Origin: Paenibacillus glycanilyticus
GTDB taxonomy: Bacteria; Bacillota; Bacilli; Paenibacillales; Paenibacillaceae
Length of the DNA: 64,000 nucleotides
Assembly: GCF_023715145.1 (NCBI RefSeq)
Contig: NZ_JAMBNP010000001.1
Span: 868,001-932,000 of the forward strand
Direction of reading: 5' to 3'
This document shows positions 1-8,136 of this stretch, one piece after another. The notes under the pieces were generated by a model. The model saw only the letters and a list, made by a program, of their open reading frames with translations, made no database searches and was not told the origin of the DNA. The position numbers and the translations under genes are program-made. Position 1 is the stretch's first letter; each line of letters starts with the position of its first letter.

Positions 1-392
1 TAAGCCGTTCGCGGCACAAACGCGATTTGTCGCAGCGCCGCCAATTAACCGACGAGATTGAAACTACCATGCTGGTCAGCCTCCACGTGAACTGGACGAA
101 GGACCGGTCCAAGCATGGTCCGCTTGTTCTTCATCAATCCTCCGGCGAAAGCGCGCTGCTGGCCTTTTGTATCCAGGATACGCTGAACAGACAGCAGCAG
201 ACGGCATTCTATCCGAGGGAAGGCAAACCCTTCTATTTGCTGCGCAAGGTCGATCAGCCTGCCGTCATTGTCGAAATGGGATTCATCAGCCATGAAGGCG
301 ACCGGCTCATGCTTACCGATCCGCGGCAGCAGCTCCGTATTGCTACGGCTATCGCTTCAGGGATTCGGCAGTATAAATGGATCGCCCGATAA
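1..392 (+). CDS. N-acetylmuramoyl-L-alanine amidase (Amidase_3), 3' part only
   Basis: This is the C-terminal part of a zinc-dependent amidase that cleaves the lactyl-peptide bond of peptidoglycan. The reading frame is open from the window edge, so the true start lies outside and any internal start such as the TTG at 27 is artificial. The visible segment has an SLHVN motif that fits a zinc-ligand histidine of the family, and VIVEMGFISH, which contains the expected catalytic glutamate of Amidase_3/CwlD-type enzymes. The last 36 bases overlap the 3' end of the convergent gene on the other strand. Whether it is a sporulation or germination amidase such as CwlD cannot be decided without the N-terminus. 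Confidence 0.85.
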   Translation, partial: SRSRHKRDLSQRRQLTDEIETTMLVSLHVNWTKDRSKHGPLVLHQSSGESALLAFCIQDTLNRQQQTAFYPREGKPFYLLRKVDQPAVIVEMGFISHEGDRLMLTDPRQQLRIATAIASGIRQYKWIAR

Positions 393-1175
393 AGAAGGCA
401 CCAGATTAGACAGCTTCACGAATTCTACATGGCCGTCCGACTGCATCGACGGAATAGATGCCTTCAGGACGGCTGCCGTTTTTTTGCCCGATGGCCCGAC
501 ATGGCCAATGACGATGCAAGTATCGTGTGATTCCAGATGTTTTTTCGCAAGCGTTATTTGCTTGGCCACATGCTGCTCCGTATACACATCATCCAGGAAA
601 ACGTCATTGCCGAGTGCCGGCACCCCAAGCTCTTCGGTTACCTTCGGAACAACGGTCTTGAAGGTCGTACGGCTGTCGAGGAAGAATAGCCCCCGCTCCT
701 TGCATACCGTGAGCACAATTCGCATGATCCGTTCATCCGCCGTGATTTTGGATCCCATATGATTGTTCATGCCAACGGCGTATGGGACATTATCGATCGC
801 CTCTTCAACCCGCTTCCGTATCTCGGCGTCGCTGAGATCCGCCGTAATCGCTCCCGGTCCCAGCCATTTCTTGAGCCCTTTATTAGGCTCCATTGGCATA
901 TGTACGATAACGTCATGACCAAGACGATGCGCTTCTTCCGCATCCTTTTGGGTTGTTGGCATAAACGGCATAATCGCAACCGTGAATTTGACAGGAAGCT
1001 TCAGCATCTCTTCCGTACCGTCCATTCCGTTGCCGAAGTCATCGATGACGATGGCGAATTGTCTTGCCGATTTGGCTTGTTCCTCTTCAGCCGCAGTTAC
1101 TTGCCCGGCACTAACAGGCCATAATAACAGAAGTGCAATGATCCCAATGGCAGCTGCCCTGCAAGGTTTATTCAT
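357..1175 (-). CDS. Divergent polysaccharide deacetylase family protein (YibQ-like), secreted
   Basis: A 272-residue exported protein with an N-terminal signal peptide (hydrophobic IIALLLLWPVSA) followed by a NodB-fold domain. FAIVIDDFGNG, HMPMEP and GMNNHMGSKIT are the typical landmarks of the divergent polysaccharide deacetylase (YibQ) group, which keeps the fold but whose enzymatic activity is not established. The in-frame ATG at 1184 is too close to the AAAGGG ribosome binding site. The ATG at 1175 has a normal spacing of about 8 bases and is preferred. It converges on the amidase gene with a 36-base overlap of coding ends. A role at the envelope fits the amidase neighbour, but substrate and activity are unknown. 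Confidence 0.85.
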   Translation of the reverse strand: MNKPCRAAAIGIIALLLLWPVSAGQVTAAEEEQAKSARQFAIVIDDFGNGMDGTEEMLKLPVKFTVAIMPFMPTTQKDAEEAHRLGHDVIVHMPMEPNKGLKKWLGPGAITADLSDAEIRKRVEEAIDNVPYAVGMNNHMGSKITADERIMRIVLTVCKERGLFFLDSRTTFKTVVPKVTEELGVPALGNDVFLDDVYTEQHVAKQITLAKKHLESHDTCIVIGHVGPSGKKTAAVLKASIPSMQSDGHVEFVKLSNLVPSLSGDPFILPNP

Positions 1176-1260
1176 GACATACACCCTTTCCTGATTATCT
1201 CTTTCATTGTTTGTCCAACCGAGGAAAAATATGCTGAATTTTGCAACTTTATCGGATCCC

Positions 1261-1290
1261 TTGACGAACGAATCGTGTACATGCTACCAT
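1261..1290 (+). promoter_or_regulatory. Sigma-A promoter of first tRNA-Leu
   Basis: TTGACG (1261-1266), an 18-base spacer and TACCAT (1285-1290) lie about 20 bases before the tRNA 5' end. The -10 matches consensus at 4 of 6 positions. Confidence 0.6.
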
Positions 1291-1309
1291 TAGGGACGTA
1301 ATAAGGCAT

Positions 1310-1396
1310 GCGGTCGTGGCGGAATTGGCAGACGCGCTAGATTCAGGTTCTAGTGGTGTAACAGCCGTGGAGGTTCGAGTCCTCTCGACCGCACCA
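1310..1396 (+). tRNA. tRNA-Leu(CAG), copy 1
   Basis: An 87-base class II tRNA with the 3' CCA encoded. The acceptor stem GCGGTCG pairs with CGACCGC, followed by discriminator A and CCA. The anticodon arm CTAGA-TTCAGGT-TCTAG gives anticodon CAG, which reads CUG leucine codons. The variable arm is long, as expected for leucine, and the T-loop is GGTTCGAGTCC. It is identical base for base to the copy at 1553. Confidence 0.97.
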
Positions 1397-1403
1397 TACA
1401 TAA

Positions 1404-1437
1404 AGGGTTTCAGCGCATGAGCTGGAGCCTTTTTTAT
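1404..1437 (+). terminator. Intrinsic terminator after first tRNA-Leu
   Basis: GGTTTCAGC pairs with GCTGGAGCC (two G-U pairs) around a GCATGA loop and is followed directly by a T-rich tail. Confidence 0.75.
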
Positions 1438-1499
1438 TTGTCCAATTTGAATTGTAATTCTGATGAGCCGTCAATCTTCATTTAAATTTAACAAACCGC

Positions 1500-1529
1500 T
1501 TGACTCTTCCCATGAAATAATGCTATTAT
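1500..1529 (+). promoter_or_regulatory. Sigma-A promoter of second tRNA-Leu
   Basis: TTGACT (1500-1505), an 18-base spacer and TATTAT (1524-1529) precede the tRNA by about 23 bases. This shows the second copy is transcribed on its own, since a terminator separates it from the first. Confidence 0.7.
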
Positions 1530-1552
1530 ATCTTTCGTTGGCAACAACATTT

Positions 1553-1639
1553 GCGGTCGTGGCGGAATTGGCAGACGCGCTAGATTCAGGTTCTAGTGGT
1601 GTAACAGCCGTGGAGGTTCGAGTCCTCTCGACCGCACCA
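1553..1639 (+). tRNA. tRNA-Leu(CAG), copy 2
   Basis: Identical in all 87 bases to the copy at 1310-1396, including the CAG anticodon and encoded CCA. The flanks differ completely, so the two are independent transcription units rather than part of a longer duplicated block. Confidence 0.97.
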
Positions 1640-1651
1640 ACTTTACTAACT

Positions 1652-1698
1652 CAAAGGTTTTGGACAGTCTAGCGATAGACGGCCAAAGCCTTTTTTTG
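1652..1698 (+). terminator. Intrinsic terminator after second tRNA-Leu
   Basis: AAAGGTTTTGG pairs with CCAAAGCCTTT around an inner small stem (GTCTAGCGATAGAC) and runs into seven T residues. Confidence 0.8.
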
Positions 1699-1721
1699 TT
1701 GTTCTCCTTTTACTCCGGCAA

Positions 1722-1762
1722 ATAAAAAAGCAGGCAACTCTGCCGAAACAGAATTGCCTGCT
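1722..1762 (-). terminator. Intrinsic terminator of the 1774-1986 gene
   Basis: On the minus strand AGCAGGCAATTCTG pairs with CAGAGTTGCCTGCT and is followed by a TTTTTTATTT tail. Confidence 0.85.
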
Positions 1763-1773
1763 GTACTTGCTTG

Positions 1774-1986
1774 CTACTCGGCAGAACCGCGTTCGCTTGA
1801 GGCAAGCTCAACGCGGTAATTGCGGCTCAGCTTAACGACCCGCTTGTTCTTGCGCCGGATCACGAATGTGGTATCATCCCATGCAACAACGATCCCTACC
1901 ACATCGTTAACTTCCATCTCGTCACGGACGACCCGAACAAGATCCCCGCTTACTCGGAACTGATCTAACTGCTCTTCACTAATCAC
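1774..1986 (-). CDS. Conserved small protein of unknown function
   Basis: A 70-residue soluble protein of unknown role. It begins MISEEQLDQF and has a compact beta-rich appearance, with DVVGIVVAWDDTTFVIRRKNKRVVKL in the middle region reminiscent of small SH3-like barrels; that resemblance is an impression only. It lies 20 bases downstream of another small gene on the same strand and is closed by a clear terminator, so the two are probably co-transcribed with xpt upstream. No signal peptide or membrane segment is visible. Confidence 0.7.
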   Translation of the reverse strand: MISEEQLDQFRVSGDLVRVVRDEMEVNDVVGIVVAWDDTTFVIRRKNKRVVKLSRNYRVELASSERGSAE

Positions 1987-2006
1987 CGCTAATACCTCCG
2001 TACGGA

Positions 2007-2321
2007 TTAACCGACATGCTCCTTGGAATCATTGGTTTCATACCACTCGTCGAGCACTCGTGAAGACATAACGCGTTTTGCAATATATTCTGCCTGACGT
2101 TCCGTGAACTGATCTTTCCATTCCTCACCGAGTTCATCACAAAGCTTCACAATAGTAAGAAGTTCCGACCAAGCGACATAACGCTTGTACCAGAAAAATT
2201 GCGGATGCTCAATCATATAAGGATACAAATCATCAAATTCCGTATGCTTACAATCAAGTGCGCGTTCGAAGTGGACTTTCGCGTCACCTAGTTTCGCAGT
2301 CAAAAATTCAGAAGTTAACAT
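2007..2321 (-). CDS. Conserved hypothetical protein
   Basis: A 104-residue soluble protein, rich in aromatic and charged residues (FFWYKRYVAWSELLTIVKLCDELGEEW), with no recognised domain. The frame can be extended upstream to an ATG at 2354, but only the ATG at 2321 has a good Shine-Dalgarno (GAGGGGAGG about 9 bases before), so the shorter form is chosen. It sits between xpt and the 70-residue gene on the same strand. A small gap of 39 bases separates it from the xpt stop, consistent with one transcript. Confidence 0.7.
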   Translation of the reverse strand: MLTSEFLTAKLGDAKVHFERALDCKHTEFDDLYPYMIEHPQFFWYKRYVAWSELLTIVKLCDELGEEWKDQFTERQAEYIAKRVMSSRVLDEWYETNDSKEHVG

Positions 2322-2360
2322 TGCTGCTGCCTCCCCTCGGTTATTCACTCTCATTATAAC

Positions 2361-2930
2361 TTAGTCGAACTGAATTTGCCCGTTTTTCAAAGAAGTAACA
2401 TTTACAAGTGATTCTACCCGTACGCCTTGCTCGCGCAATGTTCTCGAACCGGCCTGGAACGATTTCTCCAGTACAATCCCCATGCCTACCAGGTGAGCGC
2501 CTGATCTTTCAATGATTTTAATAAGTCCGCGGGCTGCATCGCCATTGGCGATGATGTCGTCGATGAAGAGCACTTTATCTTCATTCGACAAGAATTGCTT
2601 CGACACCATGATGTCGGTCACCATCCCCTTCGTGAAGGATGGAACACGCTCCGAATAGGCATCCGGATCCGCGATTAATGTTTTCTTGCGACGCGCAAAT
2701 ACAAGCGGTACGCCTAGCACATAAGCCGCTGCATAAGCAACGGGAATACCAGAGGATTCAATCGTAAGTACTTTCGTAATTTTCTCGTCAGCAAACCGTT
2801 TAGCGAATTCATGTCCCATTTCCATCGTAAGAGCAGGATCGACCTGGTGGTTAAGTATGGAATCCAGTCGCAGCACATCGTTTGAAAGCACCGATGCCTG
2901 CTCTAAAATTCGTTCTTTTAAAATATCCAT
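2361..2930 (-). CDS. xpt: Xanthine phosphoribosyltransferase
   Basis: This 189-residue enzyme converts xanthine and PRPP to XMP in purine salvage. The N-terminus MDILKERI and the later SILNHQVDP match the Bacillus Xpt pattern, and the PRPP-binding loop FIDDIIANGDAARG sits near residues 126-139. The ATG at 2930 is favoured over the ATG six bases upstream because it lies about 9 bases from GGAGG and aligns with the family start. Unlike many Bacillales xpt genes, the roughly 200 bases upstream show no purine-riboswitch core. It heads a short minus-strand run with two unknown small genes. Confidence 0.93.
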   Translation of the reverse strand: MDILKERILEQASVLSNDVLRLDSILNHQVDPALTMEMGHEFAKRFADEKITKVLTIESSGIPVAYAAAYVLGVPLVFARRKKTLIADPDAYSERVPSFTKGMVTDIMVSKQFLSNEDKVLFIDDIIANGDAARGLIKIIERSGAHLVGMGIVLEKSFQAGSRTLREQGVRVESLVNVTSLKNGQIQFD

Positions 2931-3136
2931 CGTCATTTCCCTCCACCAAAATCTCTTTTCGATAACTTACCATAGGATAGGCGAACAACGCAACCCGGCT
3001 TTTTCAATTTTTTTATCGAAGAAGGATATGGCGTCTATATAGTAGAAGGAATGTATAATGAAGAAACTTTTTCCAGATGCAGGCGTTATAAGGATAAGAG
3101 AATTGGACAAAAGCGACCCCAAAGGAGCGCAATAGA

Positions 3137-3829
3137 ATGAAGAAGACTATACGGAAATACGACACGGCAAAATGGGCGGTCGTCCTTGCTTTTACCCTGA
3201 TTACCACAGCAGGCTGCACAAGCGGATTAAACCCGAACTCCCAATCAAGCATGCTGCCTGCCGATAATCATAAGGATACTTATTTAACGGGAGATACCCC
3301 GCAGAAAACCTATCTTCAAGGGCAAGAGAAAGAGAACGGAGTTTCCGAGAAGGAGCCATACTCAAACGGCGCAAATACGAACGGCGGAGACACAAGCGCA
3401 GAGTCATCGGGCAAAACCACGCAAGCCTCGGCCAAGCAGCAATGGAATGCGGCTCATCCGGTCATGCTGGGGTTAGCCATTGGCGATTCCAATGCCAAGG
3501 TGTCGGAGCGCTACGGTAAAGCAGATGATGTTTACAGCCTGGAGGATGATTCGGAAGCCATTGAAGTATACGAATACAAAGGCTTCGCCGTCGGAATTAA
3601 TGCGCAAAAGACCATTCAATATATTGAGGTTTACGATAAATCGATTGTAACCGGTCTAAGCGGCATACGGGTCGACGACCGGACGGAGGCCGTTCTGAAG
3701 GCGCTTGGCAAGCCCTCTTCGCAGAACAATTACATTATTACTTATCAGGGGAAAGACTCTTTGCTGAAGTTTGACCTTGATCCGGATCGCGACAAAATCG
3801 TTTCCATTAAGCTGTTAGCCGGGGCATAA
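3137..3829 (+). CDS. Putative lipoprotein of unknown function
   Basis: A 230-residue protein with a lipoprotein-type signal sequence ending ITTAGC (threonine at -3 is less usual), then a hydrophilic low-complexity linker rich in Ser, Asn, Gly and Lys up to about residue 105. The C-terminal globular half (about 110-230) contains two similar beta-alpha segments, VMLGLAIGDSNAKVSERYGK and LSGIRVDDRTEAVLKALGKP. Repeated short motifs ending in YGKxxD or LGKP are seen in DUF4309-like secreted Bacillales proteins, but that assignment is tentative. The Shine-Dalgarno AAAGGAG precedes the ATG. It is probably monocistronic. Confidence 0.75.
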   Translation: MKKTIRKYDTAKWAVVLAFTLITTAGCTSGLNPNSQSSMLPADNHKDTYLTGDTPQKTYLQGQEKENGVSEKEPYSNGANTNGGDTSAESSGKTTQASAKQQWNAAHPVMLGLAIGDSNAKVSERYGKADDVYSLEDDSEAIEVYEYKGFAVGINAQKTIQYIEVYDKSIVTGLSGIRVDDRTEAVLKALGKPSSQNNYIITYQGKDSLLKFDLDPDRDKIVSIKLLAGA

Positions 3830-3912
3830 CCGGTTGCGCCTGAAGTTGCTGTCATGCCCGTCCCTCTTTGGACATACCTTTTATATAGAAGGTTATCTCG
3901 GGAGGACATGCC

Positions 3913-4950
3913 ATGGCAAAGCGTACAGGTAAGGTTCTGCAAATTGCTTCTACTTATATAGGCACCATTGTAGGCGCCGGTTTCGCGACTGGACAAGAGA
4001 TCTTGCAGTTTTTCACCCGCTTCGGTTATTGGGGTACGCTGACGATCGCGGTTGCGACGGCGCTCTTTATATGGCTGGGCGGGAAAATGATGATCATTGC
4101 CAGCGACATTGGGGCAAAATCGTACGAGGATCTTAATATTGCTTTATTTGGCGAGAAGTATGGGAAGTGGATCAGCCATTTCATGCTTCTTATCCTATTG
4201 GGAGTGACGGCCGTCATGCTCGCCGGCGCCGGCACGATCTTTTACGAGAATTGGAATATCTCCTATCAGTCCGGCTTAATCATCACGATTGCCGCCTGTT
4301 ACTTCCTGCTGCGCAAGGGAATGAAGGCGATCTTGACGGTTAATGCCATCGTCGTGCCGATCATGCTTTTGTTCACGGTCCTGATTATGCTGGATACCTT
4401 TCAAACGCCGGAGTCCAGCAGATTCATTACCATTTCCACCGATCATTCGGTGTGGGCCGCATGGGCCTCCCCTTTTCTGTATACGGCTTTTAACCTGTCT
4501 ATGGCCCAGGCCGTACTAGTACCGCTTGGCGCGGAGATCCGGGACCGAAAAACCATTGTGCTTGGCTCATGGATCGGCGGTATCGGCATAGGAATCATGC
4601 TGCTGGCCGGACATATTGCGCTATCGGTTCATATGCCCGGCATTCAGCAGTTTGCGATTCCGATGGGAGGCATCGCCAAGCAGCTTGGCCATGTCGTCCA
4701 GTACATTTATATTTTTCTGATCTTTGCCGAAATCTTTACCACGCTTATTGCCGATATCTACGGCCTTACCCTCCAGCTGCAGGAGCGGCTGAAATGGTCT
4801 CGTCCGGTGTTGACCTTCGGGGTGCTCGCCTTCTGCTTTGTCGCAAGCCAGATCGGCTTTGGCCCGCTTCTCTCTACCTTGTATCCGATCTTTGGCCTTA
4901 TCAGCTTAGGCTGGCTATACCTGATTATTAGGCGAAAGATGGCCCACTAG
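3913..4950 (+). CDS. ykvI: YkvI-family integral membrane transporter
   Basis: A 345-residue polytopic membrane protein with about ten hydrophobic helices. The N-terminal helix STYIGTIVGAGFATGQEIL carries the small-residue break typical of LeuT-fold amino-acid transporters and matches the YkvI group. The substrate is not known. The start ATG at 3913 has GGGAGG at good spacing. The gene converges on yhaN and their coding ends overlap by 36 bases (4915-4950), so there is no room for a terminator between them. Confidence 0.85.
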   Translation: MAKRTGKVLQIASTYIGTIVGAGFATGQEILQFFTRFGYWGTLTIAVATALFIWLGGKMMIIASDIGAKSYEDLNIALFGEKYGKWISHFMLLILLGVTAVMLAGAGTIFYENWNISYQSGLIITIAACYFLLRKGMKAILTVNAIVVPIMLLFTVLIMLDTFQTPESSRFITISTDHSVWAAWASPFLYTAFNLSMAQAVLVPLGAEIRDRKTIVLGSWIGGIGIGIMLLAGHIALSVHMPGIQQFAIPMGGIAKQLGHVVQYIYIFLIFAEIFTTLIADIYGLTLQLQERLKWSRPVLTFGVLAFCFVASQIGFGPLLSTLYPIFGLISLGWLYLIIRRKMAH

Positions 4951-7900
4951 CTGCCGACTTCCGCCGGGAAGCTGAATTTGAAGAGCATGAGGAATATGGC
5001 TCTGGAGGACATCCCGGATATGCTCATGACACGTAAACAAAATCATTTGCCGCGTTGACGTCAGCTCGCCTAGCAAATGCGCTGCCGCCTCCAGACGCCG
5101 GCGGTCAAAGTTCACAAATAAATCATCCAGCAGCAGCGGCAGCCCCGCTGCTGCTGTTCGTTCTGCGGCAAGCGCCAGCCGCATCGCCAAATAGATAAGC
5201 TCCGCTGTTCCGCGGCTCAGCATGACGGAATCGACCAGGCGGTTATCCGAGGCCTCAAGCCGGATAGAAGGCTGATCAGGCGAGGTAAGCACCCGGATAT
5301 ACCGTCCTTCGGTAAGCCTGCGGACGTAATCGCTAGCCAGCTTGAGCAAGGCAGGCTGCCTCTCTTCCTCATAGATCCGTTTCGTCGCCCGGATCAACGA
5401 GGCGCTGACAGACAACACGGCATATCGCTCCGCATCCTGAGCCAGCTGGGCGATCGTCATTTCCTTAACCGCCAGCAGCTCCCGGTGCTTCTCCTCTTGC
5501 AGCAGATGGTCCAGCTGCTGACGGAGCCTGCCGCGCCTGTCCAGCAGCTCCGCCTTGCTTTGCTCCAGCTGCTTTGTTTTATTTTTCAAATCTATAAAAA
5601 GCCGTTCAAGCTCGTCTCCGTCATTTGTAGACAGAAGCTGCTCGAGTTCATTTATCCGCAGCTCTGACAAGCCAGCCGTAATTTCAATCTGCAGCTTGGA
5701 GCTCTCGAGAAGGATCTCTTCCAATCGGGAGCGGTGAACCAGGACCGCGGCGAATTCGGACTCACTCTTGAAGCCGGCGCCATCGAGGAGGGTTTGCATG
5801 GAAGATGCAAGGATTAGCTGCTTGTCCTGTGCAGCAACAGATGCAATATGCAAGGCTTGCAGCCGCTCATCCAGCCGGGCGGCTTCTTCCTGCGCCGCCG
5901 CTTGCCGGCGCAGCTCCGCCTGCAGGAGCCGCAGCGCAAGCGTTGGCTCCGAAGGCAGACGATGCGCCGCGTCGGGGAAAGCGGCGCAGAGCTCCGCCGC
6001 GCGGATCTCGAACGCGGCGAGCTGGGTCTCCGCCGCGGCCTGCTTCGCCGCGCGGCGGTCCCGCTGCTGGAGCCGGAGCAAAGCTTGCTCGGCGAGCTCG
6101 AAGACTTCAAGCGCTGCGTCCGGCGACATGTCCGGCAGCGCCAGCGCTTCCAGCCAGCCGCGCCATTGGCGGACGGCGGCCGCATGCTCTTCGGCCGCGG
6201 CGGCAGCTGCCTCGCGGCGCTCGCCCGCGGCAGCGCGAAGCCGCGCATGGCGGCGCGCCAGCTCGAGGCGGCCGGCGCCGAGCTGCTCGCTGCGCTGCAG
6301 CGCGATGGCGCGAGCCTCGGCCGCGGCGCGCAGCTGCTCGCGAGCCGCGGCGGCCTGCGGCGGCTCCGCCAGCAGCGCTGCGGCGGCTTCCGCGGGCGCG
6401 CCGACGAGCGCCGCGAGCGCTGCGCGGACGCGCTGCTCGCGCGCAGGCGCTGGCGCTGGCGCCGGGCCGCGAGTGCGCCGCGGCCCGCGCCTAACCGCGC
6501 GGCGGCCGCGGGCCTGCGCCAGCGCGGCCAGCGCCAGCGCGAGCGCGCCTAGCGCAGCAGCTGCGCCGGCTGCGCCAGGGAAAGCGCCGCCGCCAAGCGA
6601 GGCGGCGCCCAAAGCAACAGCGGCGCCGCCGGCCAGCGCCGCGCCGATCCATAGCGGGCCGGCAGAGCCTTGACCCGCCTCCTCTTGCGCGGCTGAACCG
6701 CTCTGCAGCCGCTCGAGCTCCCACTCGCGCAGCGCGGCATCGCAGCTGTTCCACGCTGCGCGCATCGCTTCGCTCGTTTGAGGCAGGAATGCGGCGCCGC
6801 TGAACGCCATGCGCCCGCTTGCGGCAGCTTCAGCTTGCGCAAGCTCGACCTCCGCTTCGGCAAGCAGCTGAGCAGCCTCCCGCTCCTGCTGGCTCGCCGC
6901 ATGCAGATCGGCGTTCAGCCTCTCTATATTGCGGCCTGCCGCCACTTCAAGCTGTCTTTGCCCCCGCACGTATTCCCGGTCGGATACGGTCAGCTGCAGC
7001 TCAAGCAGCTGCTGCTCTCCCCAGTTCGGAGCGATTCGTCCAAGCAGACGCGCTAATACTTCTTCATCCGATTGCAGCTCCGCGATTAGCGTAAGTCTCT
7101 CCTCGCGCAAGAGCTGCATCCGTTCGCTTTCAAGCAGCAACGCTTCGGCTTCTTCCTTCCGGGCGAGCAGCTCTTCATTAACCTGGATCGCCAAGCGCTT
7201 CTGCCTGATCAGCTGCCGTTCTTGCTCAAGCTGCTCCCGTTCATGGCTCTGGCTGCTTCGCTCCTTCTGAAGCTCATGCCATTGATGCTCCGCTTCGGGA
7301 GTAATCCGCCCCGCATCGGCTATGCCTTCCTGCTCCCTATCAAGCTCAAGCCTCCTCAGCCAAAACGGCCGTATCGCATGAGCTTTGCCCGCCAGCTGCG
7401 CGGCAGACTGCCGCTCGGGCAGCTCTGCATCCAGCCTGCCGAGCTCAAGACCAATCCGTTCCATCTCCTGCTGCAGCTCATTGTATGCCTGAATGGCATC
7501 CGCCTGCTTCCGTAGCTCCTGCTCCGTCTGCTCCAGTGTCTTCAGCTGTTTATTTATCTGCTGGTTAACCCCGCGCGGCTTGAACAGCTGTTCCATCTCC
7601 TGCTGCAGCTTCTTCTCGGCGGCAGCAATCGCTTTGCCGTTCTCCCAGCCGGCATGATACAAATACCTTCCCAGCTCGTCATGCGACAAGGCTCCGACCT
7701 GCTGCAGCTCCGTTAAAGTAATCGCGTACAGCTCCCGAAAAAGCTGTTCGCTTGTTCCGCCAAGATAGGTCCGCTCCCATTCCTCCTGCGTTGGCCAGCT
7801 CTCTTCTTCCGCTTGATGCTCAAGCTTTGCATGACCAAGCCTCCGCAGCTTCAAGCGGCCCCCGTTCTGACTGGCATAACGCTCCGCTATGTAAGAACAG

Positions 7901-8136
7901 CCATCCTCGTCTTCAAACACCAGCTGTCCGCCATGCGTTCCGCCGTTTACCGGCTCTTGCCGTTCTGCCGGTTGGTTCCGCCTTGCAAAACCGTACAGAA
8001 TCGTACGGATGAATCCGAACAACGTGCTTTTACCTGCCTCGTTCATGCCATACAAAACAACGGAAGGGCCGTCCAGCCGAATGTTTAATCCCTGCAGCCG
8101 GCCAAAACCGTCAATCCGGGCCTCAAGCAGTTTCAT
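4915..8136 (-). CDS. yhaN: YhaN-type AAA/SMC-like ATPase
   Basis: A 1073-residue SbcC-like protein that probably works with YhaO in DNA repair or processing. Walker A is GMNEAGKST at residues 30-38. The ABC-like signature MLSRGTAEL and Walker B LPLLLDD (about 999-1005) are near the C-terminus. The centre is long coiled coil rich in Gln, Glu, Ala and Leu. Around residues 489-545 two very hydrophobic Ala/Gly/Leu stretches form an apparent membrane hairpin. The coding DNA at about 5900-6800 is far more GC-rich than the flanks. The ATG overlaps the yhaO stop by 4 bases, suggesting translational coupling. It is somewhat longer than Bacillus YhaN (about 960 residues). Confidence 0.88.
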   Translation of the reverse strand: MKLLEARIDGFGRLQGLNIRLDGPSVVLYGMNEAGKSTLFGFIRTILYGFARRNQPAERQEPVNGGTHGGQLVFEDEDGCSYIAERYASQNGGRLKLRRLGHAKLEHQAEEESWPTQEEWERTYLGGTSEQLFRELYAITLTELQQVGALSHDELGRYLYHAGWENGKAIAAAEKKLQQEMEQLFKPRGVNQQINKQLKTLEQTEQELRKQADAIQAYNELQQEMERIGLELGRLDAELPERQSAAQLAGKAHAIRPFWLRRLELDREQEGIADAGRITPEAEHQWHELQKERSSQSHEREQLEQERQLIRQKRLAIQVNEELLARKEEAEALLLESERMQLLREERLTLIAELQSDEEVLARLLGRIAPNWGEQQLLELQLTVSDREYVRGQRQLEVAAGRNIERLNADLHAASQQEREAAQLLAEAEVELAQAEAAASGRMAFSGAAFLPQTSEAMRAAWNSCDAALREWELERLQSGSAAQEEAGQGSAGPLWIGAALAGGAAVALGAASLGGGAFPGAAGAAAALGALALALAALAQARGRRAVRRGPRRTRGPAPAPAPAREQRVRAALAALVGAPAEAAAALLAEPPQAAAAREQLRAAAEARAIALQRSEQLGAGRLELARRHARLRAAAGERREAAAAAAEEHAAAVRQWRGWLEALALPDMSPDAALEVFELAEQALLRLQQRDRRAAKQAAAETQLAAFEIRAAELCAAFPDAAHRLPSEPTLALRLLQAELRRQAAAQEEAARLDERLQALHIASVAAQDKQLILASSMQTLLDGAGFKSESEFAAVLVHRSRLEEILLESSKLQIEITAGLSELRINELEQLLSTNDGDELERLFIDLKNKTKQLEQSKAELLDRRGRLRQQLDHLLQEEKHRELLAVKEMTIAQLAQDAERYAVLSVSASLIRATKRIYEEERQPALLKLASDYVRRLTEGRYIRVLTSPDQPSIRLEASDNRLVDSVMLSRGTAELIYLAMRLALAAERTAAAGLPLLLDDLFVNFDRRRLEAAAHLLGELTSTRQMILFTCHEHIRDVLQSHIPHALQIQLPGGSRQLVGHLSPNNQV

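Noticed and set aside
357..392. Possible gene fusion or frameshift at the amidase/deacetylase overlap
   Set aside because: The genes are on opposite strands and simply overlap at their ends, as also happens at 4915-4950.
2931..3130. Purine riboswitch before xpt
   Set aside because: The leader is short and lacks the conserved three-way junction core sequences.
5768..6673. 301-codon plus-strand frame rich in Ser, Ala and Arg, and several other long frames opposite yhaN
   Set aside because: They are side effects of the GC-rich centre of yhaN, have no ribosome binding sites and no recognisable domains.
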